Origin: Flavobacteriaceae bacterium
GTDB lineage: Bacteria; Bacteroidota; Bacteroidia; Flavobacteriales; Flavobacteriaceae
Length of the DNA stretch: 64,000 nucleotides
Direction of reading: 5' to 3'
Assembly (NCBI GenBank): GCA_029243165.1
Contig: JAQWSN010000012.1
Location: forward strand, 1-64,000
Program-made: the position numbers and the translations under genes
Shown: one piece after another, positions 52,720 to 62,324 of the stretch
Numbering within the stretch: position 1 is the stretch's first letter
Layout: each line of letters begins with the position of its first letter
The notes under the pieces: generated by a model
The model's database searches: none
What the model saw: only the letters and a program-made list of their open reading frames with translations
What the model was told of the DNA's origin: nothing

Positions 52720-53343
52720 ATGGCAAAGAGATCAGCACCAGAAGTAAACGCAGGATCCATGGCGGACATCGCGTTTCTCTTATTGATTTTCTTCTTGGTC
52801 ACCACAACCATTGAGACCGATAGCGGGTTAAACCGTAAGTTGCCTCCTATGGAAGACCAGGTAGATCCTCCGATTATTAGAGAGAAAAATATCTTCACTG
52901 TAGTTGTAAACAAAAACGACCAACTCTTGGTAGAAGAAGAACTTACGGATATCCAAGATCTTCGATCATTAGCAGTAGCTTTTTTAGATAACGGAGGTGG
53001 AGTAGGTGAAGAAGCTTGTGACTATTGCCAGGGGGAACGAGATGAATCTTCTTCTGACAATCCAGACAAAGCCATTATTTCGCTTAAAAACAATCGTGAA
53101 ACTTCTTACAAAGTATACATCGCAATTCAAAATGAGTTGGTTGCGGCCTACAACGAGTTGAGAAACCGTGAATTTTTAAGACTCTATCCGTCTGTTGGAC
53201 TGAATTTTGTGGATGCTCAAAAGAAATATGATGATCCGCGAACTTCAGTAGATGATGTTGAAGACTTAAAGCCCAAGATTGATGTGGTAAAAAAAATGTT
53301 CCCACAAAAACTATCTGAGGCAGAACCTAGTAAAACAAATTAA
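52720..53343 (+). CDS. exbD: ExbD/TolR biopolymer transport protein, long form
   Basis: 207 residues, longer than the roughly 140 of E. coli ExbD. The N-terminal membrane helix region is EVNAGSMADIAFLLLIFFLV, with the proton-carrying Asp in ADIAFLLLIFF. A periplasmic domain follows with an extra Gly/Asp/Ser-rich insertion (about 88-110) containing a CDYC pair. It is the first of two ExbD genes, 2 bp after the membrane protein gene. Confidence 0.9.
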   Translation: MAKRSAPEVNAGSMADIAFLLLIFFLVTTTIETDSGLNRKLPPMEDQVDPPIIREKNIFTVVVNKNDQLLVEEELTDIQDLRSLAVAFLDNGGGVGEEACDYCQGERDESSSDNPDKAIISLKNNRETSYKVYIAIQNELVAAYNELRNREFLRLYPSVGLNFVDAQKKYDDPRTSVDDVEDLKPKIDVVKKMFPQKLSEAEPSKTN

Positions 53344-53354
53344 AACAATAAACT

Positions 53355-53837
53355 ATGTCAAAATTTAAAAAGAAAAAAGGGGGCGATTTGCCAGCCATTT
53401 CTACAGCATCTTTGCCTGATATTGTTTTTATGCTTTTGTTCTTCTTTATGGTTGCAACAGTAATGCGTGACAGTACCCTTATGGTAGCTAATAAATTACC
53501 TGCTGCGGATCAAGTACAGAAGTTGGATAAAAAAGATCGTGTGATGTACATTTATGCTGGAAAGCCTTCTAACCGTTACCAAGATAAATATGGGACCAGT
53601 GCAAAAATTCAGTTGAATGATAAATTTGCTACGGTAAGCGAAGTCGGAGCATTTATTTTAGCTGAACGAGCTGCAAAACGACAAGAACTACAAAATGTAT
53701 TGACTACTGCCTTAAAGGTTGACAGTGACACTAAAATGGGACTGGTTCAAGACATTAAGCAGGAACTTCGTAAGGTAAGCGCATTGAAAATTAACTACAC
53801 TACACGTCTAGGTGATTACACTCAGAACATAAACTAG
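53355..53837 (+). CDS. exbD: ExbD/TolR biopolymer transport protein, second copy
   Basis: 160 residues. The membrane helix has ISTASLPDIVFMLLFFFMV with the conserved Asp. The periplasmic domain lacks the insertion seen in the first copy. The two ExbD proteins are clearly different in sequence, so a hetero-oligomeric complex or two alternative complexes are both possible. It ends the operon, 20 bp before the terminator hairpin. Confidence 0.92.
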   Translation: MSKFKKKKGGDLPAISTASLPDIVFMLLFFFMVATVMRDSTLMVANKLPAADQVQKLDKKDRVMYIYAGKPSNRYQDKYGTSAKIQLNDKFATVSEVGAFILAERAAKRQELQNVLTTALKVDSDTKMGLVQDIKQELRKVSALKINYTTRLGDYTQNIN

Positions 53838-53856
53838 TTTTTTAAATTTAATGTTT

Positions 53857-53890
53857 AAAAAGTGCCTTACATTTTAGGGCACTTTTTTTT
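53857..53890 (+). terminator. intrinsic terminator of the exb operon
   Basis: AAAAAGTGCC (53857-53866) pairs with GGCACTTTTT (53878-53887) over a short loop and is followed by further T. Confidence 0.9.
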
Positions 53891-53903
53891 ATTTTAAACC
53901 GAA

Positions 53904-54608
53904 ATGAAATTTGCTTCTTTATTTTCAAAATTACTTTTGCACTGTATTGCAGTTATTCTTTGTTTCTTTTCAGTTGGTTCTTTGTACGGTCAAGATGAGG
54001 ATCCGGTTCAAGATGATTTTTTTCGTGAAGATCAATTTTATTTGGGCGTATCCTTTATGGTGCTTCAAAGCAATCAAGAGAATTTCAGCCCCAAAGGATT
54101 GTCAAGACATTTTCAGTGGGGTTTTGTAAGAGATTTCCCACTTAGTGCTTCAGGGAAATGGTCGTCTGGTTTAGGGCTTGGAATGAGCTTTGAAAGATAC
54201 AATACGAACTTTTTTCGAAGCCCAGAAGGAGTAAATAGCACTCAATTTTCGATTGCTGAAGATTCTGATTCTCCTTTATTCTTTTCGGTTCACTCTTTCG
54301 AACTTCCTTTAAGTATTCGATGGAGAAGTGCGACCGTAGATGATTATGCTTTTTGGCGGGTTTATGGTGGAGTCTCATTCCGATGGAATTATTACAACAA
54401 AATTCGTCAAGATGCTTTACTCTTGAAAAACAGTTCTGAAATTCAGAGGTTGGGAGCGGTAGCGCATTTGAGTTTTGGCTACAATACTTGGAATTTTTTC
54501 TTGGCCTATCACTTGAGTCCTTTCTTTGATCAGCAGGCTTTAAGTCCTACTTCAATTCCTCTCGAACTCAATCCATTAAAAATTGGATTAATCTTTTACA
54601 TTTTATAA
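53904..54608 (+). CDS. outer-membrane beta-barrel protein, PorT-like
   Basis: 234 residues with a signal peptide ending near GSLYGQ. The mature part alternates hydrophobic and polar residues as in an eight-stranded barrel (QFYLGVSFMVL, WSSGLGLGMSFERY, FELPLSIRWR, VYGGVSFRWNYY, LGAVAHLSFGYN) and ends with a terminal strand LKIGLIFYIL. It resembles the PorT / outer-membrane-beta-barrel families of Bacteroidota. It follows the exb terminator, so it probably has its own promoter, and converges with rpoN with a 6-bp overlap. Confidence 0.7.
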   Translation: MKFASLFSKLLLHCIAVILCFFSVGSLYGQDEDPVQDDFFREDQFYLGVSFMVLQSNQENFSPKGLSRHFQWGFVRDFPLSASGKWSSGLGLGMSFERYNTNFFRSPEGVNSTQFSIAEDSDSPLFFSVHSFELPLSIRWRSATVDDYAFWRVYGGVSFRWNYYNKIRQDALLLKNSSEIQRLGAVAHLSFGYNTWNFFLAYHLSPFFDQQALSPTSIPLELNPLKIGLIFYIL

Positions 54609-56045
54609 TTCCTTTCGCAATCGGGCAACGGGAATGTCCAGTTGTTCTCGATATTTAGCAATCGTTCTTCTTGCAACGATGTAGCCCTTCTCTTTCATTA
54701 ATTTTGAGAGAACTTCGTCGGTAATCGGCTTCTTTTTATTCTCTTCTGCAATGAGTTGACTCAATATGTTTTTTATTTCGATGGAAGAAACATCCTCTCC
54801 TTCTTCGTTTTTTAACCCTTCTGAAAAAAAGGTCTTAAGGAGTTTTACTCCATAGGGGGTGTCTATGTATTTACTGTTTGCAACCCTTGAAATAGTAGAA
54901 ATATCCATATCTACTTTATCTGCAATATCTTTTAATATCATGGGTTTCAGCTTACGCTCATCACCCGTCAAAAAATACTCTTTTTGATGGGCAACAATTG
55001 CATTTATGGTAAGTGTAAGTGTCTGGTGTCTTTGCTGAATGGCATCAATAAACCATTTGGCAGCGTCTAGCTTTTGTTTAATAAACTGAACTGCGTCTTG
55101 TTGCGTTTTTGATTTCTTTTGACTTTCTTGGTAACCGGTCAGCATTTCCTTGTAGGCATTTGAAACTTTGAGTTGTGGTGCATTTCTCCGATTTAATTGC
55201 ACTTCGATTTGGCCGTCCTCTATGCTCAAAATAAAGTCAGGAACAACGTGCGTATTCTGAACTGTACTGGACAATGCTCCACCTGGTTTAGGATTCAGTC
55301 TGCTAATTAAGTCCAGACTCTTTTTTAATTCCTCTTGAGTGATTCCAACGCGGTCTTGTAATTTACTGTAATGCTTTCTACTGAAGTGATCAAATTCGTC
55401 TTGGATGATTTTTAATGCATGAACTACTTCCGGTCGGTCTTTTTTCTTCTTTTCCAATTGCAGTTTTAGGCATTCTTGTAAAGAACGAGCACCTACCCCT
55501 GGGGGATCCAAAGACTGAACGGATCGGATAATTTTGCTTAGTTGTTTTTTATCAGTAAAAATATTTTGGGTAAAGGCTAGATCATCGATAAGTTCATCGT
55601 CGCTTCGTCTTAAATAGCCACTGTCGTCGATACTACCTATCAGAAATTCAGCAATCAGCATTTCGTCTTCATTTAAAATCAGATTGCCCATTTGTTGTAA
55701 AAGACTTTGATGAAAGCTAATCCCACCACTAAGCGGTATGGTTCGCTCCTGATCATCGCTGCTGTAGTTATTGGTGTAAAGTCTGTACGAGGGTATTTCA
55801 TCGTCACTTAGATACTGATCAATGTCAATTTCATCAGTTTCGATTTTGGTTGTTTCCTCAAAATCACTTTCCTGATTTTCAGATTTAACAGATTCAGTAC
55901 CACTTTCTAAAGCAGGGTTTTCTCCCATTTCCGTCTCAATTTTTTGTTCCAAATCGAGCGTAGAAAGTTGAATCAGCTTCATCAACTTGATTTGCTGAGG
56001 AGAGAGCTTTTGGGAAAGCTTTATTTGGAGCTGTTGTTTTAACAT
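54603..56045 (-). CDS. rpoN: RNA polymerase sigma-54 factor
   Basis: 480 residues. The N-terminal glutamine-rich activator-interaction region opens with MLKQQLQIKLSQKLSPQQIKL and is followed by an acidic stretch (about 50-90). The core-binding region covers about 110-300 and the DNA-binding region includes the helix-turn-helix (ISTISRVANSKYI-like). The RpoN box is ARRTIAKYRE near residue 462. It directs transcription from -24/-12 promoters with enhancer-binding proteins. It converges with the barrel gene and follows asnS by 44 bp. Confidence 0.97.
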   Translation of the reverse strand: MLKQQLQIKLSQKLSPQQIKLMKLIQLSTLDLEQKIETEMGENPALESGTESVKSENQESDFEETTKIETDEIDIDQYLSDDEIPSYRLYTNNYSSDDQERTIPLSGGISFHQSLLQQMGNLILNEDEMLIAEFLIGSIDDSGYLRRSDDELIDDLAFTQNIFTDKKQLSKIIRSVQSLDPPGVGARSLQECLKLQLEKKKKDRPEVVHALKIIQDEFDHFSRKHYSKLQDRVGITQEELKKSLDLISRLNPKPGGALSSTVQNTHVVPDFILSIEDGQIEVQLNRRNAPQLKVSNAYKEMLTGYQESQKKSKTQQDAVQFIKQKLDAAKWFIDAIQQRHQTLTLTINAIVAHQKEYFLTGDERKLKPMILKDIADKVDMDISTISRVANSKYIDTPYGVKLLKTFFSEGLKNEEGEDVSSIEIKNILSQLIAEENKKKPITDEVLSKLMKEKGYIVARRTIAKYREQLDIPVARLRKEL

Positions 56046-56089
56046 AAGACAATGATTAGTACAAAGATAAATATTTTACTTTGTAGTCA

Positions 56090-57523
56090 TCAGAATGCTG
56101 CATTCTGAGGTGTTCTGGGGAAAGGAATTACGTCTCGAATGTTTCCCATGCCGGTTGTGAATTGAACCAAACGTTCAAAACCGAGTCCAAAACCACTATG
56201 TGGTACACTACCGAATCTTCTCAGATCAAGATACCACCATAATTCTTCAGCATCAATTTCCATTTCTTTGATTCGTTGTTCTAAAACTTCCAAGCGTTCT
56301 TCACGTTGGGATCCGCCTACAATTTCTCCAATTCCTGGAAAGAGAATGTCCATGGCTCGAACTGTTTTCCCATCGTCATTTCTTCGCATGTAGAAAGCTT
56401 TGATGTTTGCAGGATAGTCAAAGAGTATTACAGGGCAATTAAAATGTTTTTCAACTAGAAAGCGTTCGTGTTCACTTTGTAAGTCAACCCCCCATTCGTT
56501 AACGGGGTATTGAAATTTTTTCTTTTTGTTGGGCTTTGAGTTTCTTAGAATTTCAATTGCTTCGGTGTAGCTTACTCGTTTAAAGTCATTGTTGACTACG
56601 AACTCAATTTTCTCCAGCAGTCCCATGGAGCTTCTTTGCTGCTGAGGTTTTGTTTGTTCTTCTTTGATAAAACGCTCGTCTAAAAATTTGAGGTCTTTTT
56701 CACAGGATTTCAAAACTCGTTTTAGGACACTGGTGATGAATTTTTCAGCTAAATCCATATTGTCATTGAGATCGTAAAATGCCATTTCAGGTTCGATCAT
56801 CCAAAACTCAGCTAAATGTCGAGAGGTGTTTGAATTTTCTGCCCTAAACGTGGGACCAAAGGTGTAAACGTCACCCAGTGCGAGTGCGTAGGCTTCAGCT
56901 TCCAATTGTCCTGAAACGGTCAGGTTGGTTTCTTTTCCAAAAAAATCTTGTTTAAAATCTGGATTTCCTTCCTCGTTTAAGGGAGGGTTTTTAGGATCTA
57001 AAGTAGAGACTCGGAACATTTCTCCAGCTCCTTCGGCATCGCTACCCGTAATGATTGGTGTGTTGACATAAAAAAAACCTTCCTCTTGAAAGAATTGGTG
57101 TACCGCAAAGGACAAAGCCGAACGGATTCGCATCACAGCAGAGAAAGTAGCGGTTCGAACTCTCAAGTGTGCTTTCTCTCTGAGGAATTCTAAGCTGTGT
57201 TTTTTGGGTTGAATGGGATAGCTTTCTGGATCAGAGGCCCCTAAAATAGTCAATTCTTCAACCTGAAGTTCTACTTTTTGTCCGCTGCCTTGACTCTCTA
57301 CAAGGGTACCGTTCAGTTGTAAGGAAGCTCCAGAAGTAATTTGTTTTAGAACGCTGTCTTCAAGTTTGTCAAAGTCTACTACGCATTGAAGGTTTTCTAT
57401 TGTAGATCCGTCATTTAATGCAATAAAACGATTGGCTCTGAAGGTCTTTACCCAACCTTTAACTTCACATTTCTGATCTGTTGCATTCGATTCTAAAATA
57501 GATTTTATTTTGTTTGCGTTCAT
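56090..57523 (-). CDS. asnS: asparagine--tRNA ligase
   Basis: 477 residues, normal length. The N-terminal OB fold ([20 protein letters not shown]) binds the anticodon. Class II motif 2 ([27 protein letters not shown]) and motif 3 ([12 protein letters not shown]) are complete, and the end [10 protein letters not shown] is typical of bacterial AsnRS. It charges tRNA-Asn. Confidence 0.97.
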   Translation of the reverse strand: MNANKIKSILESNATDQKCEVKGWVKTFRANRFIALNDGSTIENLQCVVDFDKLEDSVLKQITSGASLQLNGTLVESQGSGQKVELQVEELTILGASDPESYPIQPKKHSLEFLREKAHLRVRTATFSAVMRIRSALSFAVHQFFQEEGFFYVNTPIITGSDAEGAGEMFRVSTLDPKNPPLNEEGNPDFKQDFFGKETNLTVSGQLEAEAYALALGDVYTFGPTFRAENSNTSRHLAEFWMIEPEMAFYDLNDNMDLAEKFITSVLKRVLKSCEKDLKFLDERFIKEEQTKPQQQRSSMGLLEKIEFVVNNDFKRVSYTEAIEILRNSKPNKKKKFQYPVNEWGVDLQSEHERFLVEKHFNCPVILFDYPANIKAFYMRRNDDGKTVRAMDILFPGIGEIVGGSQREERLEVLEQRIKEMEIDAEELWWYLDLRRFGSVPHSGFGLGFERLVQFTTGMGNIRDVIPFPRTPQNAAF

Positions 57524-57668
57524 TATTTCATTTTTTTAATTGTTACAGATCAAAAATGGATTTTATGATTTCAGATCTAAACAATATTTTAAAGTGTGAT
57601 TTTAATATTTCAATCAGCTTGGCAAAGATAAGTTTATTTCAGAAAAATATTTAGTAAAATACTTCCCC

Positions 57669-60041
57669 TTAGGAGTCTAAAATTTCAATTTTAGGTTTCT
57701 TGAGTACTTTGTCGTTACTGATGGTATCCTCTAATGAAATGAGAAGTGAGGGCAGTAAGATAAGATTTGCTAACATGGCCATTAATAACGTAACGGCAAC
57801 CAAGCCTCCGAGTGCTTGGGTACCTCCAAAATTTGAAGACATGAAAACCGAAAAACCAAAAAAGAGTACAATGGATGTGTAAAACATGCTGATCCCTGTT
57901 TCACGTAATGCAGCAAAAACGGCCTTATTTATTTTCCAGCCGTTGGCAATGAGTTCTTGGCGGTATTTTGCTAGAAAATGAATGGTGTCATCTACAGAAA
58001 TTCCAAAAGCGATACTAAAAACTAAAATTGTTGATGGCTTTAAGGGAATTCCAGTAAAGCCCATTACACCTGCTGTGATGATGAGCGGGAGCAAATTGGG
58101 AATCAAAGAAATGATAATCATTTTAAACGAACGGAACAAGAATGCCATAAAAAGAGCAATTAATAGGATGGCAAGACTGAGCGAAAGAATTAAATTGTTG
58201 ATCAAGTATTTTGTACCCTTTAAAAAGAGTAGTGCTTTTCCTGTAATTTCGGCACCGTATCTGTTTTTGGGAAAGATTTTCGCAAGGGCTTCTCGGAGGT
58301 CGGCTTCAATGCTCTCCATACGATCTGTTTCGATATCCTTCATGTAGGTTGTTATTCTTCCGAATTGACCAGTTGAATCTACATATCCATTGATTAGTTG
58401 ATTGTTACCTTTGGCATTATTAAGATATGGATAGATGAAACTGTTTTCTTGTGAGGTGGGAAGTGAGAAATAATTAGGATTGCCGTTGTAGTAGGCTTGT
58501 TTTGCAAATTTAACCGCATTGACAACAGAGAGTGGAGAGGCAAGTTCGGGAATTTCCTCGATGGTTTCTTGAAGGCGGTTCATTCGTTGCAGGGTGGCGG
58601 GTTTTACAATACCATTTTCACGTTTGCTGTCAATCCATATTTCTACCGGTACAATACCGTTAAAGCTTTGATCAAAAAATTGAATATCACTAAAAAATTC
58701 AGCAGATTTTGGCATGTCTTCAATCAAACTTCCAGAGATTTTTATTTGATAAATTCCAGTTATTCCAATAATGAGCCCGACCAGTGATACAATGTAAACA
58801 TTCACTCTTTTTTTTCTCACTTTACTTTCCATCCAACTGACAAAATAGTCGATGGTTTTGTTTTTCAAATGTTTGAGATGTTTCTTTTTAGGCAGTGGCA
58901 TTAGGCTGTAAGTAATCGGGATAATGAGTAAAGACAAAGCAAAAATGGCAATAATATTGATGGAGGCTACCACTCCAAATTCTTTTAAAATTTTGCTATT
59001 CGTCAGAATAAAAGTCGCAAATCCAGATGCTGTAGTAAGATTGGTCATCAATGTGGCATTTCCAACTTTTATGATGACACGTTGTAAAGACTTAGCCTGA
59101 TTGCTGTGTTTTGCAATTTCTTGTTGGTATTTATTGATTAAGAAAATACAATTGGGTACTCCAATTACAATGATCAGAGGAGGGATCAATGCGGTAAGTA
59201 CTGTAATTTCATAGCCCAACCATCCCAAAATTCCAAAAGCCCACATCACTCCAATAGCTACTACGAATAAGGAGATGAATGTGGCTCGAAACGATCGGAA
59301 GAATAAAAAAAAGATCAAAGAAGTGATCAGCGTTGCACCCAAAACGAAAAGCCCAATTTCATCTACAATATTTTGTGCATTGAGCGTGCGGATGTAGGGC
59401 ATGCCAGATACGTGGACATCGGTCTTGGTTTTATCTTCAAAAGAATCTATTAGGGGGATGAATTGATCGAAAATAAAGTCCTTTCTTTTGGCTGTATTTA
59501 CAATTTCAGGATTCATGTAAATTACGGATCTGAGGGTGTTGGTTTCAGAATCGAAAATCAAGTTGTTGTAGAAAGGGAGTTCTAGAAATAGTTTTTCCTT
59601 GAATTTTAAAATGGACGTGGAGTCTTTGGCTGATGCTAAGGCAACTTCTTGGAGGATTAACTTTTTATTTTTCTGATCTTTTACCAACTCCTGCAAGTTG
59701 TCAGTAGAAAGGACCATGTCAATTTCTGAAAAAGCTTCTATTTGATTGTTTAATTCTCGCCAAGCATTCCTTTTTTCAGGAGTAAAAAATTGATCGTCTT
59801 GTAAGGCAATTGCCACAACATTACCTTCATCGCCAAAAGTGTCAGTAAATGATTTGTAAAGGATGTTTTCAGGATGATCGTCTGGAAGTAAGTTTGCTTC
59901 AGTGAAGGTAAACTGCATGTATTTCCACTGGGTACCCCAGAAAAAAGTCATCCCGATTATGGCTGCTAATAGAATAAACCTATTTCGCAAAATAAGCCGA
60001 GCCACAAGGCCCCAAACATTTGAATCTTTTTTCTTTTTCAT
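57669..60041 (-). CDS. RND/MMPL-superfamily transporter
   Basis: 790 residues. A first membrane helix (about 20-40) precedes a periplasmic loop domain. Two bundles of membrane helices (about 230-395 and 620-770) with a second periplasmic domain (about 430-610) give the internal duplication of MMPL/RND proteins. Signatures are the sterol-sensing-like LTALIPPLIIVIGVPNCIFL and ILVFSIAFGISVDDTIHFLAKYRQEL, the latter carrying the proton-relay Asp pair. It most likely exports a lipid or hydrophobic compound. It lies 34 bp after frr in the minus-strand row and 145 bp before asnS. Confidence 0.9.
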   Translation of the reverse strand: MKKKKDSNVWGLVARLILRNRFILLAAIIGMTFFWGTQWKYMQFTFTEANLLPDDHPENILYKSFTDTFGDEGNVVAIALQDDQFFTPEKRNAWRELNNQIEAFSEIDMVLSTDNLQELVKDQKNKKLILQEVALASAKDSTSILKFKEKLFLELPFYNNLIFDSETNTLRSVIYMNPEIVNTAKRKDFIFDQFIPLIDSFEDKTKTDVHVSGMPYIRTLNAQNIVDEIGLFVLGATLITSLIFFLFFRSFRATFISLFVVAIGVMWAFGILGWLGYEITVLTALIPPLIIVIGVPNCIFLINKYQQEIAKHSNQAKSLQRVIIKVGNATLMTNLTTASGFATFILTNSKILKEFGVVASINIIAIFALSLLIIPITYSLMPLPKKKHLKHLKNKTIDYFVSWMESKVRKKRVNVYIVSLVGLIIGITGIYQIKISGSLIEDMPKSAEFFSDIQFFDQSFNGIVPVEIWIDSKRENGIVKPATLQRMNRLQETIEEIPELASPLSVVNAVKFAKQAYYNGNPNYFSLPTSQENSFIYPYLNNAKGNNQLINGYVDSTGQFGRITTYMKDIETDRMESIEADLREALAKIFPKNRYGAEITGKALLFLKGTKYLINNLILSLSLAILLIALFMAFLFRSFKMIIISLIPNLLPLIITAGVMGFTGIPLKPSTILVFSIAFGISVDDTIHFLAKYRQELIANGWKINKAVFAALRETGISMFYTSIVLFFGFSVFMSSNFGGTQALGGLVAVTLLMAMLANLILLPSLLISLEDTISNDKVLKKPKIEILDS

Positions 60042-60075
60042 GAAGCCTCAGCAGCTGTAAATAGTCAAAATAAAG

Positions 60076-60630
60076 CTAAACCGTTAATATTTCTTTTTCT
60101 TTTAAATTGAAAATAGTATCAACTTTTTGGATGAACTCGTCTGTTAAAGTTTGAATATCAATTTCATAGTTTTTTTGGACATCTTCCGAGCTATCTGATT
60201 TTTTAATTTCGTTGTTTGCATCTTTTCTTGCGGATCGGATTACAATTTTAGCATTTTCAGATTCTGCTTTAGCAAGTTTGGCCAAATCTTTTCGACGTTC
60301 TTCTGTTAATGGAGGGATATTGATAATTATGGATTCTCCGTTATTCATAGGGTTGAAGCCTAGATTGGCAATTAAGATGGCTTTTTCAATATCCGCCAAC
60401 AGGTTTTTTTCCCAGGGCTGAACGGTTAGTGTTCTCGCATCAGGCGTATTAATATTCGCTACTTGAGACAGCGCAGTTGGAGTTCCGTAATATTCAACTT
60501 TAACTGTAGAGAGCATGATCGGATTTGCTTTACCTGCTCTAATATTCAGCATTTCTTTCTCCAAATGGGCAATGGCTTGTTCCATGCTTTCTTTAGCCGT
60601 ATCCACAATAAAGTTCATTTCATCTTCCAT
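60076..60630 (-). CDS. frr: ribosome recycling factor
   Basis: 184 residues, exact family length. The sequence contains RAGKANPIMLSTVKVEYYGTPT-type core, TPDARTLTVQPWEK and INIPPLTEERRKDLAK, all diagnostic. It splits post-termination ribosomes together with EF-G. The pyrH gene ends 11 bp upstream, the conserved pyrH-frr order. Confidence 0.97.
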   Translation of the reverse strand: MEDEMNFIVDTAKESMEQAIAHLEKEMLNIRAGKANPIMLSTVKVEYYGTPTALSQVANINTPDARTLTVQPWEKNLLADIEKAILIANLGFNPMNNGESIIINIPPLTEERRKDLAKLAKAESENAKIVIRSARKDANNEIKKSDSSEDVQKNYEIDIQTLTDEFIQKVDTIFNLKEKEILTV

Positions 60631-60641
60631 ATCTAAATTAT

Positions 60642-61349
60642 TTAAAGATCTACTCTAGTTCCTACATTTTTCCCTTGTAATACATTGTCCAAATTGTTTG
60701 GAGTATTCATATCAAAAACGATTATGGGCAATTTGTTTTCTTGACTTAAGGTAAAAGCTGTGGTATCCATGATCTTGAGCCCTTTTTTTAGCACCTCATC
60801 AAAAGAAAGGTTATCAAATTTTGTGGCTTTATCGTTTTTCTCTGGGTCTTCGGTGTAAATTCCATCAACCCGAGTTCCTTTAAGTATGACATCAGCATTG
60901 ATTTCAATGGCTCTGAGAACAGCAGCTGAATCAGTAGTGAAATAGGGGTTTCCTGTTCCGGATCCAAAAATCACAACCCTTCCTTTTTCTAAGTGACGTG
61001 TTGCTTTTCTTTTGATAAAGGGTTCTGCAATGGCTTCAATTTTGATTGCGGTCTGAAGTCTTGTAGGCACATTGTTATTTTCCAATGCTCCTTGTAAGGC
61101 AAGACCGTTTATGACTGTGGCGAGCATCCCCATGTAATCAGCCTGTACACGATCCATGCCTTTGCTTGCTCCAGAGATCCCTCTAAAAATATTTCCACCC
61201 CCAATGACGATGGCAATTTCAATGCCTTTGTCAAATACCTTTTTAATTTCTTTAGCATAAGTGTCAATTTTAACGGGATCGATCCCATGGGTTTGATCTC
61301 CCATGAGGGCTTCTCCACTCAATTTTAAAAGGATTCTTTGATATTTCAT
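60642..61349 (-). CDS. pyrH: UMP kinase
   Basis: 235 residues, normal length. [15 protein letters not shown] starts the amino-acid-kinase fold; [43 protein letters not shown] and [12 protein letters not shown] are typical of bacterial PyrH. It makes UDP from UMP. It is the upstream partner of frr. Confidence 0.98.
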   Translation of the reverse strand: MKYQRILLKLSGEALMGDQTHGIDPVKIDTYAKEIKKVFDKGIEIAIVIGGGNIFRGISGASKGMDRVQADYMGMLATVINGLALQGALENNNVPTRLQTAIKIEAIAEPFIKRKATRHLEKGRVVIFGSGTGNPYFTTDSAAVLRAIEINADVILKGTRVDGIYTEDPEKNDKATKFDNLSFDEVLKKGLKIMDTTAFTLSQENKLPIIVFDMNTPNNLDNVLQGKNVGTRVDL

Positions 61350-61454
61350 TGAGAAAAATGTATTAACAAATATAAAAATTAAAGCATAATTTACTGGGTT
61401 GAATAGCGAACATTCTCAACTCCTGTTTTTGTACTGCATGAATTGTGTAAGTGT

Positions 61455-62324
61455 TTAAATTGCCTTTAAACTCATGTCAATGCATTTTGCATCATAAGTT
61501 AAAGCTCCCATAGAAATAAAATTCACACCAGTTTCTGCAACAGAGACTAGATTTTCTTCGGTGATGTTGCCCGAAGCTTCTGTAGGTTTTTTACCCTTTA
61601 TTTGTGCCAGTGCTTGCTTCAGTTGTGCAATGGTATGATTGTCTAAAAGAATTCTAGTTACAAAAGAGAAGGGGATTGTTTGCTCTATTTCTTGGCTGTT
61701 TCTGCATTCTACTACAACCTCCATTGGAGTTTCGAAACGACTGAGATATGCTTCTGTTTTTTGAAGTGCTTGGGTCATACCCCCACAAAAATCGACATGA
61801 TTATCTTTAATCATTAAAGCGTCGAAAAGTCCCATACGATGATTTGTTCCACCGCCAATTAGGACAGCCCATTTTTCAGCATATCGAAAATTGGGGGTTG
61901 TTTTTCGGGTATCTAGCAATTTACTAGAGGTGTGACCTATTTTTTTGTTGAGTTGGTAAGTTAAAGTAGCAATACCGCTCATTCTTTGCAGGGTATTCAG
62001 CACGATGCGCTCGGCGGTTAGGATGGATCGAGTCGAACCGCTAACAATAAAAGCTTGATCTCCAGGATTAATAATTGATCCCTCCTCTAGTAAGGGTCTA
62101 AATTTTAAATCGGGATCATAACGTTTGAAAATTTGTAAAGCTAAATCCAAGCCAGCAAGGATACCCGTTTGCTTGATGAGCAATACTGCACTACTTTGAC
62201 TTTCAGGGTCAATGCACGATAAACTACTGTGGTCACCAGTCCCAATGTCTTCTGCTAAGGCATTATCAATTAAATGCTCAAACTGACTCTGATATTTTTT
62301 GTAGTACTCTTTATGCATAGTCAT
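61455..62324 (-). CDS. nadC: nicotinate-nucleotide diphosphorylase (carboxylating)
   Basis: 289 residues, normal length. The quinolinate phosphoribosyltransferase fold is shown by ALAEDIGTGDHSS, LNTLQRMSGIATLT, LLDTRKTTPNFRYAEKWAV, GGGTNHRMGLFDALMIKDNH and VVVECRN. It converts quinolinate and PRPP to nicotinate mononucleotide. It overlaps the end of nadB by 14 bp and ends the nadABC operon. Confidence 0.97.
   Translation of the reverse strand: MTMHKEYYKKYQSQFEHLIDNALAEDIGTGDHSSLSCIDPESQSSAVLLIKQTGILAGLDLALQIFKRYDPDLKFRPLLEEGSIINPGDQAFIVSGSTRSILTAERIVLNTLQRMSGIATLTYQLNKKIGHTSSKLLDTRKTTPNFRYAEKWAVLIGGGTNHRMGLFDALMIKDNHVDFCGGMTQALQKTEAYLSRFETPMEVVVECRNSQEIEQTIPFSFVTRILLDNHTIAQLKQALAQIKGKKPTEASGNITEENLVSVAETGVNFISMGALTYDAKCIDMSLKAI

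Noticed and set aside
56090-56108. A 19-bp palindrome (TCAGAATGC around one base) at the end of asnS
   Set aside because: It consists of the codons for the conserved AsnRS C-terminus QNAAF plus the stop. The loop would be too small for the full stem and no T run follows, so coincidence of coding sequence is the simplest reading.
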